From contig JAEZPL010000738.1 of NCBI GenBank assembly GCA_023413605.1, forward strand, positions 1 through 12,103: a stretch of 12,103 nt of DNA, in the 5' to 3' direction. The translations under genes were made by a program, and so were the position numbers. This document shows positions 1 through 7,060 of the stretch, in pieces. How positions within the stretch are numbered: position 1 is the first letter of the stretch; each line of letters starts with the position of its first letter. The DNA comes from Pseudomonadota bacterium (lineage in GTDB: Bacteria; Pseudomonadota; Alphaproteobacteria; Azospirillales; Azospirillaceae). The notes beneath the pieces were generated by a model. The model was not told the origin of the DNA. It did no database searches and saw only the letters and a program-made list of their open reading frames with translations.

Positions 1-273
1 GACGAGTTCCTCGAATTTCTTTAGGTCCGCCTCAGCCTGGCTCGACAGCCCCACCTGGGCGAACACGGTGACACCGAACCCGAGCGCGTCGGGGTTGATG
101 TCGGCGTGATAGCCGCGGATGAAGCCCGCCTCCTCCAGGGCGCGGACACGCCGCAAACACGGAGGTGCAGAAATGCCGGCACGCCGCGCGAGTTCTACGT
201 TCGTCATCCGGCCGTCATTTTGCAGGTCGCGCAAAATACGCCGGTCAATTCGGTCGAGTTTGACCCGCCGCAT
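1..273 (-). CDS. Lrp/AsnC-family transcriptional regulator, N-terminal part (cut by window edge)
   Basis: The first 91 residues are present and read from an ATG at 271-273 towards the left edge; the C-terminus lies outside. Residues 5-18 (KLDRIDRRILRDLQ) are the typical opening of Lrp/AsnC proteins. Residues 23-47 form the winged helix-turn-helix (TNVELARRAGIS, then RRVRALEEAGFIRGY). From about residue 66 the first strand of the ligand-binding RAM domain begins (FGVTVFAQVGL). Such proteins form octamers on DNA and respond to amino acids, controlling amino-acid transport or metabolism and often their own promoter. The effector and targets here cannot be told. The gene is divergent from the ELM1-like gene. 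A plausible promoter lies at 312-340. The family call is firm; a specific name (lrp, asnC, bkdR) is not supported. Confidence 0.93.
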   Translation of the reverse strand, partial: MRRVKLDRIDRRILRDLQNDGRMTNVELARRAGISAPPCLRRVRALEEAGFIRGYHADINPDALGFGVTVFAQVGLSSQAEADLKKFEELV

Positions 274-311
274 GGTTTACTCGGTCGCTCCGGGGATGAT
301 CTGAAGAAAGG

Positions 312-340
312 ATATTACACGGTGAACGCTCCGACGCCAA
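312..340 (-). promoter_or_regulatory. Putative sigma-70-type promoter of the Lrp/AsnC gene
   Basis: Read on the minus strand, TTGGCG (335-340) and TAATAT (312-317) are separated by exactly 17 bases. The -35 box matches at TTG only and the -10 box at four of six positions. A start near 305 would give a leader of about 30 bases before the ATG at 273. Lrp-type genes are often autoregulated, so binding sites may overlap this spacer, but no clear palindrome was found. Confidence 0.35.
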
Positions 341-439
341 GCAGGAAACCCAAGCCGGCGTAAGCGGAAGATTCATCATTCCGCACGCTTCTGATCGGTG
401 CGCGACGACCAGCCGCACCCTGAAACCATCCGTGAGACG

Positions 440-1486
440 ATGCATTCCATTCTTTCCGGGCATTCCGGACACGCCGGAACCTCCCCTCTCCCCGGTTCCC
501 CCGCCAGCCTGCCCAGGACGCTGACCTGCTGGGTCGTGACCGACGGCAAGCCCGGCATGGAGAACCAGTGCCTGGGCCTTGCCGAGGCTTTGGGACTCAC
601 GCCCGTGGTCAAGCGGGTCCATCTGCGCAGCCCCTGGCGGCAGCTCAGCCCCTACCTGAGGTTGGGCAACCGGTTCGCCGCCAGCCCCAACGGCGACGCC
701 ATCCGGCCGCCCTGGCCGGATCTGCTGATCGGCTCCGGGCGGCAGTCCATCGCCCCGTCGCTGGCCGTCCGCAAGTTGTCACGGGGGCGCACCTTCACCG
801 TCCAGATCCAGGATCCGCAGATCAACCCGCGGCATTTCGACCTGGTGGTGGTGCCGCGGCACGACAAGCTGCGCGGCCCGAACGTGCTGACCACGCGCGG
901 CGCCCTGCACCGTGTCACCCCGCGGATGCTGGCCGACGCGGCGGAGCGCCATGCCCCCCGCCTCGCCCACCTGCCGCACCCGCGCATCGCCGTGCTGATC
1001 GGCGGCAACAACGGCATTTTCGCCCTGACCCCGACGATCATGGGCGAGGTGGCCGAAAAGCTGGCCGAGCTGGCTCGCAGCCACGGCGCCGGCCTGATGG
1101 TCACCCCGTCGCGCCGCACCGGCGCCGACAACGAGGCGATCCTGCGCGCCCGACTGCGCGACCTGCCGGCGGAGGTCTGGGACGGCACGGGCGAGAACCC
1201 CTATTTCGCCTATCTCGGTCTGGCCGACGTGGTGGTGGTGACCTGCGACAGCGTGTCCATGACGTCGGAAGCCTGCTCGACCGGCAAGCCGGTCTACGTG
1301 ATCGAGCTGGAAGGCGGCTCGCCCAAGTTCCGCGCCTTTCACGACGGGCTCTACAAGGACGGCATCACCCGCCCCTTCACGGGCGCGCTGGACCGCTGGA
1401 CCTACCCGGCGCAGGACGAGACCCGGCAGGTGGCGGACGACCTGCGGCACCGGCTGCTGGCCCATCGCAGCCGCCACGGCGCCTGA
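440..1486 (+). CDS. ELM1-family (DUF1022) protein, glycosyltransferase-B-like
   Basis: The protein has 348 residues from the ATG at 440. An in-frame GTG at 398 would add 14 residues but has no ribosome site; conserved sequence starts only at residue 30, so the start is uncertain. Family motifs seen are TDGKPGMENQ (34-43), IGSGR (97-101), QIQDP (122-126), VPRHD (138-142), IGGNNG (187-192) and a C-terminal stretch (251-288) with GENPY, VTCDSVSMTSEA and TGKPVYV. The last part resembles the donor-binding half of GT-B glycosyltransferases. The family is annotated after plant ELM1, which recruits the mitochondrial division dynamin, but its bacterial role is unknown; cell-envelope sugar chemistry is an inference from the fold. 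It has no signal peptide or membrane segment. It is divergent from the Lrp-type gene and followed by a 181-bp spacer, so it is probably a single-gene unit. Confidence 0.87.
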   Translation: MHSILSGHSGHAGTSPLPGSPASLPRTLTCWVVTDGKPGMENQCLGLAEALGLTPVVKRVHLRSPWRQLSPYLRLGNRFAASPNGDAIRPPWPDLLIGSGRQSIAPSLAVRKLSRGRTFTVQIQDPQINPRHFDLVVVPRHDKLRGPNVLTTRGALHRVTPRMLADAAERHAPRLAHLPHPRIAVLIGGNNGIFALTPTIMGEVAEKLAELARSHGAGLMVTPSRRTGADNEAILRARLRDLPAEVWDGTGENPYFAYLGLADVVVVTCDSVSMTSEACSTGKPVYVIELEGGSPKFRAFHDGLYKDGITRPFTGALDRWTYPAQDETRQVADDLRHRLLAHRSRHGA

Positions 1487-1667
1487 GCGGCGGCGCAGGA
1501 TGGGGAGGGGACGGCCGGAATGCCGAGAAGGGGCGCGACACGTCATCGCAGGGCGGTGGTATCACCAGCCCCCGCCACCCGGATGGGGCGTGTCCCCGTT
1601 CCTTTCGAAGATTGATCGTGCCATAAGGTTGGGCGGATGACCGTTTAAACACCGTGGAACTCCCCCC

Positions 1668-2324
1668 ATGACTTCGTCGAGCGCCGTGCGCCAGAGCTTC
1701 ATCCGTTGCCTGGACAACAGCCGGCTGTGCACCGAGCCGTACAACCACTGGCTGCTGTCCCAGGCGCTTCCGGACGAGGCGGCCGACGGTATCGCCGCCC
1801 TGCCCTGGGGGCCTCCGGCCGTGCAGGAGACCTACGGCAAGCGCGAGACGAACAACGCGTCGCGCACCTACTTCGGCGCCGAGAACCAGGCCATCTATCC
1901 GGTGTGCGCCGCCGTGGCCGAGGCGTTCCAGAGCAAGGACGTGACCGACGCCATCCAGCGCACCTGCAACGTCGACCTGTCGGGCACGTCGCTGCGCATC
2001 GAATATTGCCAGGACACCGACGGCTTCTGGCTGGAGCCGCACACCGACATCGGCGTTAAGAAATACACGATGCTGATTTATCTCTCGAAGGGGCCGGACT
2101 GCGAGGGCTGGGGCACCGACGTGCTGGACGACACGAAGACCGTCGTCGCCCGCGCGCCCTACGCCTTCAACGAGGGCTTGATCTTCATCCCCGGCACCAA
2201 CACATGGCATGGCTTCGCGAAGCGCCCGATCAACGGCGTCCGCAAGTCGATCATCGTGAACTACGTCGGTCCCGAATGGCGCGCCCGCCACGAGCTGGCC
2301 TTCCCCGACGCCCCGATCGCCTGA
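1668..2324 (+). CDS. 2OG-Fe(II) oxygenase, first of two tandem paralogues
   Basis: This 218-residue protein is a compact double-stranded beta-helix dioxygenase. The iron triad is visible as H125-x-D127 (in EPHTDIG) and H181 (in TWHGF). The 2-oxoglutarate-binding basic residue is R192 (in VRKSIIVNYV). Strands YTMLIYLS (133-140) and GLIFIPGT (170-177) sit where the jelly roll requires them. Such enzymes use 2-oxoglutarate and O2 to hydroxylate a substrate, giving succinate and CO2. The substrate is not evident and could be a sugar, a small molecule or a protein side chain. The ATG at 1668 has only a weak upstream GTGGAA. A related gene follows after 72 bases, probably co-transcribed. The stop codon lies inside an 18-bp tandem duplication, which gives a second in-frame TGA at 2340. 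Confidence 0.88.
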   Translation: MTSSSAVRQSFIRCLDNSRLCTEPYNHWLLSQALPDEAADGIAALPWGPPAVQETYGKRETNNASRTYFGAENQAIYPVCAAVAEAFQSKDVTDAIQRTCNVDLSGTSLRIEYCQDTDGFWLEPHTDIGVKKYTMLIYLSKGPDCEGWGTDVLDDTKTVVARAPYAFNEGLIFIPGTNTWHGFAKRPINGVRKSIIVNYVGPEWRARHELAFPDAPIA

Positions 2325-2355
2325 TACTCATGGCGCCCCTGATACTCATAGCGCC
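2321..2355 (+). repeat. 18-bp-period tandem duplication spanning a stop codon
   Basis: CTGATACTCATGGCGCC (2321-2337) is repeated with one base change and one spacer base at 2339-2355. The first copy holds the TGA stop of the upstream oxygenase (2322-2324). Because the period is a multiple of three, the second copy supplies another in-frame TGA at 2340-2342. A decayed third start (GCGCCTGAT) is visible at 2368-2376. Replication slippage is the simplest origin. Confidence 0.85.
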
Positions 2356-2396
2356 AAAGTCCCCAAGCGCCTGATTTTCCGTCTGGAGAACCACCC

Positions 2397-3029
2397 ATGT
2401 CCATGCTCGATCTGGACAAGTTCCGGGCCACCCCGCTGCAGCGCGACCCGTTCGATTTCCTGTGCGTTCCGGGCTTCGTGAAGAAGGAGCACCTGGAGGC
2501 CCTGCACCGCGACTATCCCAAGGTGGACAAGCCGGGTTCGATCCCGCTGGGCGTGTTCCCGCAGGGGCCGGCCTTCGACGCCATGATCGAGGAACTGAAG
2601 GGCAAGGAGGTCTGCAAGGCCTTCTCCGAGAAGTTCGGCCTCGACCTGTCGAAGTACCCGACGATGTTCACCGCCCGCGGCATGTGCCGGGCGACCGACG
2701 GCAAGATCCACCCGGATTCGGCCAGCAAGATCGTCACCGTCCTGATCTACATGAACCCGCCGTGGGAGGCCTCCGGCGGCCGCCTGCGCGTCCTGCGCTC
2801 CCCGGACCTGGAGGATTACGCCGCCGAGGTTCCGCCGGATGAAGGCACGCTGATGTGCTTCCGCCGTTCCGACACCTCGTGGCACGGCCACTACCCGTTC
2901 GAGGGCCAGCGCCGCGCGATCCAGATGAACTGGGTCAAGAACAGCGTCTACATCTGGCACGAACAGTGGCGCCACCGCGTCGGCGCCTGGGCCAAGAACA
3001 CGCTGGGCATCGAGCAGAAGAGCTACTGA
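2397..3029 (+). CDS. 2OG-Fe(II) oxygenase, second of two tandem paralogues
   Basis: This 210-residue protein belongs to the same superfamily as its upstream neighbour but is strongly diverged. The iron ligands are H105-x-D107 (in KIHPDSASK) and H163 (in SWHGHYPF), and the 2-oxoglutarate-binding arginine is R172 (in QRRAIQMNWV, matching VRKSIIVNYV next door). The strand TVLIYMNPPW (114-123) parallels the TMLIYLS strand of the neighbour. The start has a good ribosome site, GGAG at 2385-2388, eight bases before the ATG. The C-terminal tail (181-210) is rich in W, H and R and is lacking in the first enzyme. The gene ends 23 bases before a strong terminator, so it closes a two-gene unit. The substrate is unknown. 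Paired oxygenases may act in sequence on one molecule or form a heteromer, which is inference. Confidence 0.86.
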   Translation: MSMLDLDKFRATPLQRDPFDFLCVPGFVKKEHLEALHRDYPKVDKPGSIPLGVFPQGPAFDAMIEELKGKEVCKAFSEKFGLDLSKYPTMFTARGMCRATDGKIHPDSASKIVTVLIYMNPPWEASGGRLRVLRSPDLEDYAAEVPPDEGTLMCFRRSDTSWHGHYPFEGQRRAIQMNWVKNSVYIWHEQWRHRVGAWAKNTLGIEQKSY

Positions 3030-3052
3030 GCCCGGCAAAGCCGTCGGCAAAG

Positions 3053-3081
3053 GGGCCGTCCCGCTAGGGGCGGCCCTTTTT
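3053..3081 (+). terminator. Rho-independent terminator after the oxygenase pair
   Basis: Arms 3053-3062 (GGGCCGTCCC) and 3067-3076 (GGGGCGGCCC) pair over 10 bp with a single G-U, around a GCTA loop, and are followed directly by TTTTT and then GTTT. It lies 23 bases after the stop of the second oxygenase. Confidence 0.93.
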
Positions 3082-3182
3082 GTTTCCGCCGGGATTGTCG
3101 GTCATAGAAGCGGGCAAGAAAACTAAGACGAAATCGCTATAGGCCAAAACACATACGGCATCATGTCGCATTTCTCCTCCTG

Positions 3183-3196
3183 ATTGCAGATGCAAT
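3183..3196. promoter_or_regulatory. Perfect palindrome upstream of the chemoreceptor gene (distal)
   Basis: ATTGCA-GA-TGCAAT is a perfect 6-bp inverted repeat with a two-base centre. The centre is too small for an RNA hairpin, so a dimeric protein-binding site is the likelier reading. Its centre is 27 bp from that of the larger palindrome at 3207-3226. Confidence 0.45.
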
Positions 3197-3206
3197 TTGA
3201 TGTTTT

Positions 3207-3226
3207 GAATAGTCTCCAGACTATTC
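3207..3226. promoter_or_regulatory. Perfect 20-bp palindrome, candidate operator of the chemoreceptor gene
   Basis: GAATAGTCT-CC-AGACTATTC is a perfect 9-bp inverted repeat, ending 44 bases before the chemoreceptor ATG. The two-base centre disfavours a terminator, and no T-tract follows as terminators need. Position and symmetry suggest an operator for a dimeric regulator. TATTCT at 3222-3227 could be a -10 box overlapped by the right arm, with TTGATG at 3197-3202 as -35, but that spacing is 19 bases and so weak. Confidence 0.6.
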
Positions 3227-3256
3227 TTGAACGAACAAAAACAACACACGCCATCT

Positions 3257-3262
3257 GAGGAG
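3257..3262 (+). promoter_or_regulatory. Ribosome binding site deciding the chemoreceptor start
   Basis: GAGGAG lies eight bases before the ATG at 3271. The in-frame GTG at 3265 would be only two bases away, so the ATG is the start. Confidence 0.8.
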
Positions 3263-3270
3263 ACGTGCCG

Positions 3271-4959
3271 ATGACGCCCAACGCCCTGTCCATTCGCGCC
3301 AAATTGTTCGGCCTGGTCGCCATCGCCGGTGTCGCGTCACTCGCCATCGCCGCCGCGTCTCTGAAAGCCAACCACACGCAGATGTACGACGACCGGGCGG
3401 CCTCGCTGCGCAACCTCGTCGAAGTGGTGCACGGTCTGGCCGAGAGCTACGAGAGCGAGGTTCAGCGCGGAGCCATGACCCGCGAGCAGGCCATCGGGGA
3501 ATTCCGCAAGCGCAACGCCGCGCTCCGGTTCCAAGGCTCCGAGTATTTCTTCATGCAGGGCATGGACGGCACGATGATCGCGCATGGGGGCAACGCCACG
3601 CTCGTCGGCCGGAACATGATGGACGTCAGGGATCCGAACGGCGTCCCGATCACCCGTGAAATCGCGCGGGCCGCGCAGCAGCCGGACGGCGGCTTCATCG
3701 AATACCACTGGCCGCATCCAGGCTCCGAACAGCCGGTCGAGAAGCTGACCTACGCCAAGGCCTTCGCCCCCTGGAACACAGCCATCGCCGCCGGCGTCTA
3801 CATCGACGACCTGCGCACCACCTTCCTGGCCACCGCCTGGAAGCTCGGCCTCGTGGTGGCGCTCCTGACGTTTCCCACGGTGGCCCTGATCGCCCTGGTG
3901 GGCACGCGGCTCAGCGCCGACATCCGCACCCTCAGCGGCAAGATGCTGGCGCTGGCCGGCGGCGACATGAGCCCCGACTTCCCCGAAGCCGGGCGCAGCG
4001 ACGAAATCGGCACCATGGGCAAGGCCGTCCTGGTGTTCAAGCGCAACGCCGAGGAGAAGGCCCGGCTTGAGCGGGAGCAGGTAGCCGCAGCCCAGCGCGC
4101 GGAGGAGGAGAAGCGGCAGGGCATGCGCGCCCTGGCCGCGTCCTTCGAGCAGACGGTCGGCAACGTCGTCCGCAGCGTGGCGCAGGCCGCCGCCGACGTG
4201 GAGCGCCGCGCCCAGGAGATGAGCAGCGTCGCCGACCGCACCAACGCGCTGTCCACGGCCGTCGCGACGGCGACGGAGCAGACCTCCACCAATGTGCAGA
4301 CGGTGGCCTGCGCCACGGAGCAGTTGTCCGGTTCCATCCAGGAGATCAGCCGGCAGGTGGCCGAATCCTCCAAGGTCACCGGGGAGGCCGTGTCGCTGGC
4401 CCGTCAGGCCAACGGCCGGATCGGCGGGCTGGCCGACGCGGTGGAGAAGATCGGCGCCGTCGTCCACCTGATCAACGAAATCGCCAGCCAGACCAACCTT
4501 CTGGCGCTGAACGCCACCATCGAGGCGGCGCGGGCCGGTGACGCGGGCAAGGGCTTCGCCGTCGTGGCGTCGGAGGTGAAGGCGCTGGCCACCCAGACCG
4601 CCCGCGCCACCGAGGAGATCGGCGCCCAGGTCGCCAACATCCAGACCGTGACCGGCGATGCCGTGGGCGAAATCCAGCGCGTCTCCACCGTCATCGAGCG
4701 CGTCAGCGAGATCGCCTCCACCATCGCGTCGGCCGTCGAGGAGCAGGGGGCCGCGACCCGCGAGATCAGCCGGAACATCCAGGAGGCCGCCAGCGGCACC
4801 CAGGAGGTGGCGTCCAACATCACCGGCGTGACCGGCGCCGCCGGCCAGAGCGGCCGCACCGCGCACGAGGTGCTGAAGCTGTCGAACGACCTGACCGGCC
4901 AAGTGCAGACGCTCGACCGCGAGGTCGGGGTTTTCCTGAAGGCCGTCAGCAACGGTTGA
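3271..4959 (+). CDS. Methyl-accepting chemotaxis protein with single Cache sensor domain
   Basis: This 562-residue receptor is complete. Transmembrane segment 1 covers about residues 12-31. A periplasmic single Cache domain (sCache_2-like) covers about 36-184, with EYFFMQGMDG (91-100), DVRDPNGVPI (118-127) and GGFIEYHWPHP (140-150). Transmembrane segment 2 covers about 192-211. A HAMP region (212-265, with SDEIGTMGKAVLVFK) and a charged coiled coil (258-285) follow. The cytoplasmic signalling domain runs to about 550, with the hairpin tip around 402-446 (INEIASQTNLLALNATIEAA, then GKGFAVVASEVKALA). It should sit in arrays with CheA and CheW and steer swimming. Cache domains of this type often bind small carboxylates, but the ligand is not readable here. 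There is no C-terminal CheR-tethering pentapeptide. No other che gene is nearby, so it is an orphan receptor gene. Paired palindromes lie upstream. Confidence 0.95.
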   Translation: MTPNALSIRAKLFGLVAIAGVASLAIAAASLKANHTQMYDDRAASLRNLVEVVHGLAESYESEVQRGAMTREQAIGEFRKRNAALRFQGSEYFFMQGMDGTMIAHGGNATLVGRNMMDVRDPNGVPITREIARAAQQPDGGFIEYHWPHPGSEQPVEKLTYAKAFAPWNTAIAAGVYIDDLRTTFLATAWKLGLVVALLTFPTVALIALVGTRLSADIRTLSGKMLALAGGDMSPDFPEAGRSDEIGTMGKAVLVFKRNAEEKARLEREQVAAAQRAEEEKRQGMRALAASFEQTVGNVVRSVAQAAADVERRAQEMSSVADRTNALSTAVATATEQTSTNVQTVACATEQLSGSIQEISRQVAESSKVTGEAVSLARQANGRIGGLADAVEKIGAVVHLINEIASQTNLLALNATIEAARAGDAGKGFAVVASEVKALATQTARATEEIGAQVANIQTVTGDAVGEIQRVSTVIERVSEIASTIASAVEEQGAATREISRNIQEAASGTQEVASNITGVTGAAGQSGRTAHEVLKLSNDLTGQVQTLDREVGVFLKAVSNG

Positions 4960-5087
4960 GGAGTCCGCGGCCCGTGCTGGAGAGGGGGAAGGCTGTATCC
5001 TGAGAGGGATTCTGGGACAATTCGCTGTTGCGCCCATAATCGAACGGCTATAACCCGTCCGTTCTGTTCTCCCATCACGTGCGCCCC

Positions 5088-7037
5088 ATGCCTCTTCGGA
5101 TCGAAACCTTTTCGAACGTCACCGGTGGTTCCAGCTTCTTCAAGGCGGTCGGCCATCCACTGGCGGCGCCCAAGGCGGCGGCGCTGGTGGCGCGGCTGGC
5201 GGCCGGCGGCCCCGTGGCGATCTACGACCCGCTGGGGCTGGCGCGCGGGCTGGCGGAGTTCTACGACCTGTCCGGCATCCCGGTGTGCGGCGTCTACATC
5301 CAGGACGTGGAGGAGGTGGGCAAGGAGCTGTTCGGCCACGCCGCCCGGCCGGTGACGGACCTGCCGGCCAGCGGCGCTGCGGTGGTCTTCATCGCCGCCT
5401 TCGACAGCCAGCGCCTGGAAGGCCACATCGCGCACCTGATCCCGGCCGGCGTGCCGGTCGTCTCGCTGGACGACATGCGCATCCCCGAGGACATGCTGAC
5501 CGACGCCGGCCATTACCTGTCCAAGTTCAACTGGGCGACCAACTTCGCCTGGCTGCGGGATGAAGCCTCCGGAAACAATGGGCACCACCACACCCGCGTC
5601 GTCTCGGCCAACTACTGGTCCAACTACGGCGCCAAGGCCGCGCGGCTGTGGGCGCGCCTGCTCGACGCCGATGGCGCGACGCTGGCCGAGTGGATGGAGC
5701 CGATGCCGCCGGCCAACGGCACGGTGGTGATCGACAGCCGCGTCGTGCGCGCCCGCTTCGGGCTGGGCGACTTCTGCGGCTCGCTGTTCCTGCACGTCAT
5801 CGGCGCCGCCGGGCACGACGTGGTGAAGTACGCGCTGGACACCTACGGCGACGACCCGACCGTCCTGTCCTGCACCCACGACGCCAACGCCTGGCCGGCC
5901 GAATTCTACGCCGGGCTGCCCGCCCCGAAGGAGGACGAGCGCGTCCTGCTGTGGGTGCAGAACAGCCACCCCACCCCCATCCCGGCCGGCGCCATCGGGC
6001 TGAACCGGATGGGCTCGGGCGAGATCCGCCGGCTGGACCGGACGGTCGGCCCCTTCGCCACCGTCGCCATCGACACCCGCGACCTGTTCCCCGACGCGCG
6101 CTGGCCGCAGCAGTTCGAGGTGCAGGCCGGCAAGCATTTCGTGCGCCCGCGCTACGAGGTGATCGCCGCCAACGGACGCCGCCGGATCGCCCACGCCAAC
6201 GTGGAGCGCACCGACCTGAAGCCCGACCCGAAGCTGCCCGCCCTGACCGGCGGCCTTCTGGGCAAGGGCCACATCCTGCCCGCCCCGCTGCTGCCGCCCG
6301 ACCGCTGGCGCACCATCCTGCTGCCCACCCCGATGAGCACCGGCCAGCAGACCCTGCCGGTGCAGGCCGTCGTCTATGACGCCAGGGGGCAAGAGGTCGC
6401 GCGGCACCGGTTCGGCAACCTGAAGCGCTCCGACAGCGTCGCGCTGGACGTGACGGGCCTTGTCTCAGACAACTCGGCTTCCGGCTCCACGCTCCCCGAG
6501 GGCTGGGGCCATGTGGAGCTGGTCTACGACTTCGAGGCCGGACGGGAGGCCGACGGCTGGCTGCACGCGCTGGTCCGCTATGAGGACGTGCGCAGCGGCC
6601 ACACGGCCGAAAGCAGCTTCGGCAGCCACATCTTCAACACCGCGCTGACCTACCGGGACGAGCCGCAGAGCTATCACGGGCGCCCGCCGGGCCTGTCCAC
6701 GCGCCTGTTCCTGCGTGTGGGCACCGATCCGTGGGAAACCTTCTGCCACCTGATCTACCCGGCCTCCACCCCCTGGCACCCGACGTCCGACACGCAGCTG
6801 GTGCTGACCCGGCGCGACGGGATCGAGGTGGTGCGGCGGCGGATCGCCATTCCCTGCGGCGGGTCGCGCTATTTCCGCACCCGCGACATCTTCACCGAAG
6901 CCGAGCGTCTGGCCGCCGGCGAGCACGCCTATGTGCTGATCCGCGACACCACCTGCCGCCTGTTCGGCTATCATGGCTGCCTCGCCGGGGACGCCGGTGC
7001 AAGCGCGTTCAGCCTCGACCATATGTTCGGTTTCTAA
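5088..7037 (+). CDS. Unrecognised 649-residue multidomain protein, likely co-transcribed with trxB
   Basis: I do not recognise this protein. Residues 40-137 look Rossmann-like: VAIYDPLGLARGLAEFYD, then VCGVYIQDVEEVG, VVFIAAFDS and VPVVSLDD, a pattern like the nucleotide-binding domains of sugar-modifying enzymes (inference). A middle region (212-262) contains FGLGDFCGSLFLHVIGAAGH. The C-terminal 370 residues seem to hold three related beta-rich modules, about 281-376, 405-520 and 535-649. Each has a strand pair with a GxE(I/V)xR turn, a SRYF-like strand and a DLF/GLV/DIF turn. It ends in FSLDHMFGF. There is no signal peptide or membrane segment, so it is probably cytoplasmic. The ATG at 5088 is chosen because an in-frame GTG at 5079 has no better context; neither has a clear ribosome site. 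trxB begins 23 bases after the stop, suggesting one transcript. Base usage matches the neighbours. Confidence 0.8.
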   Translation: MPLRIETFSNVTGGSSFFKAVGHPLAAPKAAALVARLAAGGPVAIYDPLGLARGLAEFYDLSGIPVCGVYIQDVEEVGKELFGHAARPVTDLPASGAAVVFIAAFDSQRLEGHIAHLIPAGVPVVSLDDMRIPEDMLTDAGHYLSKFNWATNFAWLRDEASGNNGHHHTRVVSANYWSNYGAKAARLWARLLDADGATLAEWMEPMPPANGTVVIDSRVVRARFGLGDFCGSLFLHVIGAAGHDVVKYALDTYGDDPTVLSCTHDANAWPAEFYAGLPAPKEDERVLLWVQNSHPTPIPAGAIGLNRMGSGEIRRLDRTVGPFATVAIDTRDLFPDARWPQQFEVQAGKHFVRPRYEVIAANGRRRIAHANVERTDLKPDPKLPALTGGLLGKGHILPAPLLPPDRWRTILLPTPMSTGQQTLPVQAVVYDARGQEVARHRFGNLKRSDSVALDVTGLVSDNSASGSTLPEGWGHVELVYDFEAGREADGWLHALVRYEDVRSGHTAESSFGSHIFNTALTYRDEPQSYHGRPPGLSTRLFLRVGTDPWETFCHLIYPASTPWHPTSDTQLVLTRRDGIEVVRRRIAIPCGGSRYFRTRDIFTEAERLAAGEHAYVLIRDTTCRLFGYHGCLAGDAGASAFSLDHMFGF

Positions 7038-7060
7038 GCGACATCCTGACGGACAGAGCG

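Noticed and set aside
1643..1650. GTTTAAAC palindrome before the first oxygenase gene
   Set aside because: An isolated 8-bp AT palindrome without flanking symmetry or a fitting promoter is not enough to call a regulatory site.
3337..5037. A 566-codon open frame on the minus strand opposite the chemoreceptor gene
   Set aside because: It mirrors the chemoreceptor reading frame, its translation is rich in H, G, D and L with no domain sense, and the plus strand has a complete receptor.
4404..6407. A 667-codon open frame on the minus strand spanning the receptor end and the unknown gene
   Set aside because: It crosses two plus-strand genes and a spacer, and has no ribosome site or recognisable motif. 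The plus-strand reading 5088-7037 has protein-like composition.
6731..7060. Upstream extension of trxB by 110 codons
   Set aside because: It overlaps the preceding gene in another frame and reads as arginine- and proline-rich shadow sequence; the TrxB family sequence begins at the ATG at 7061.
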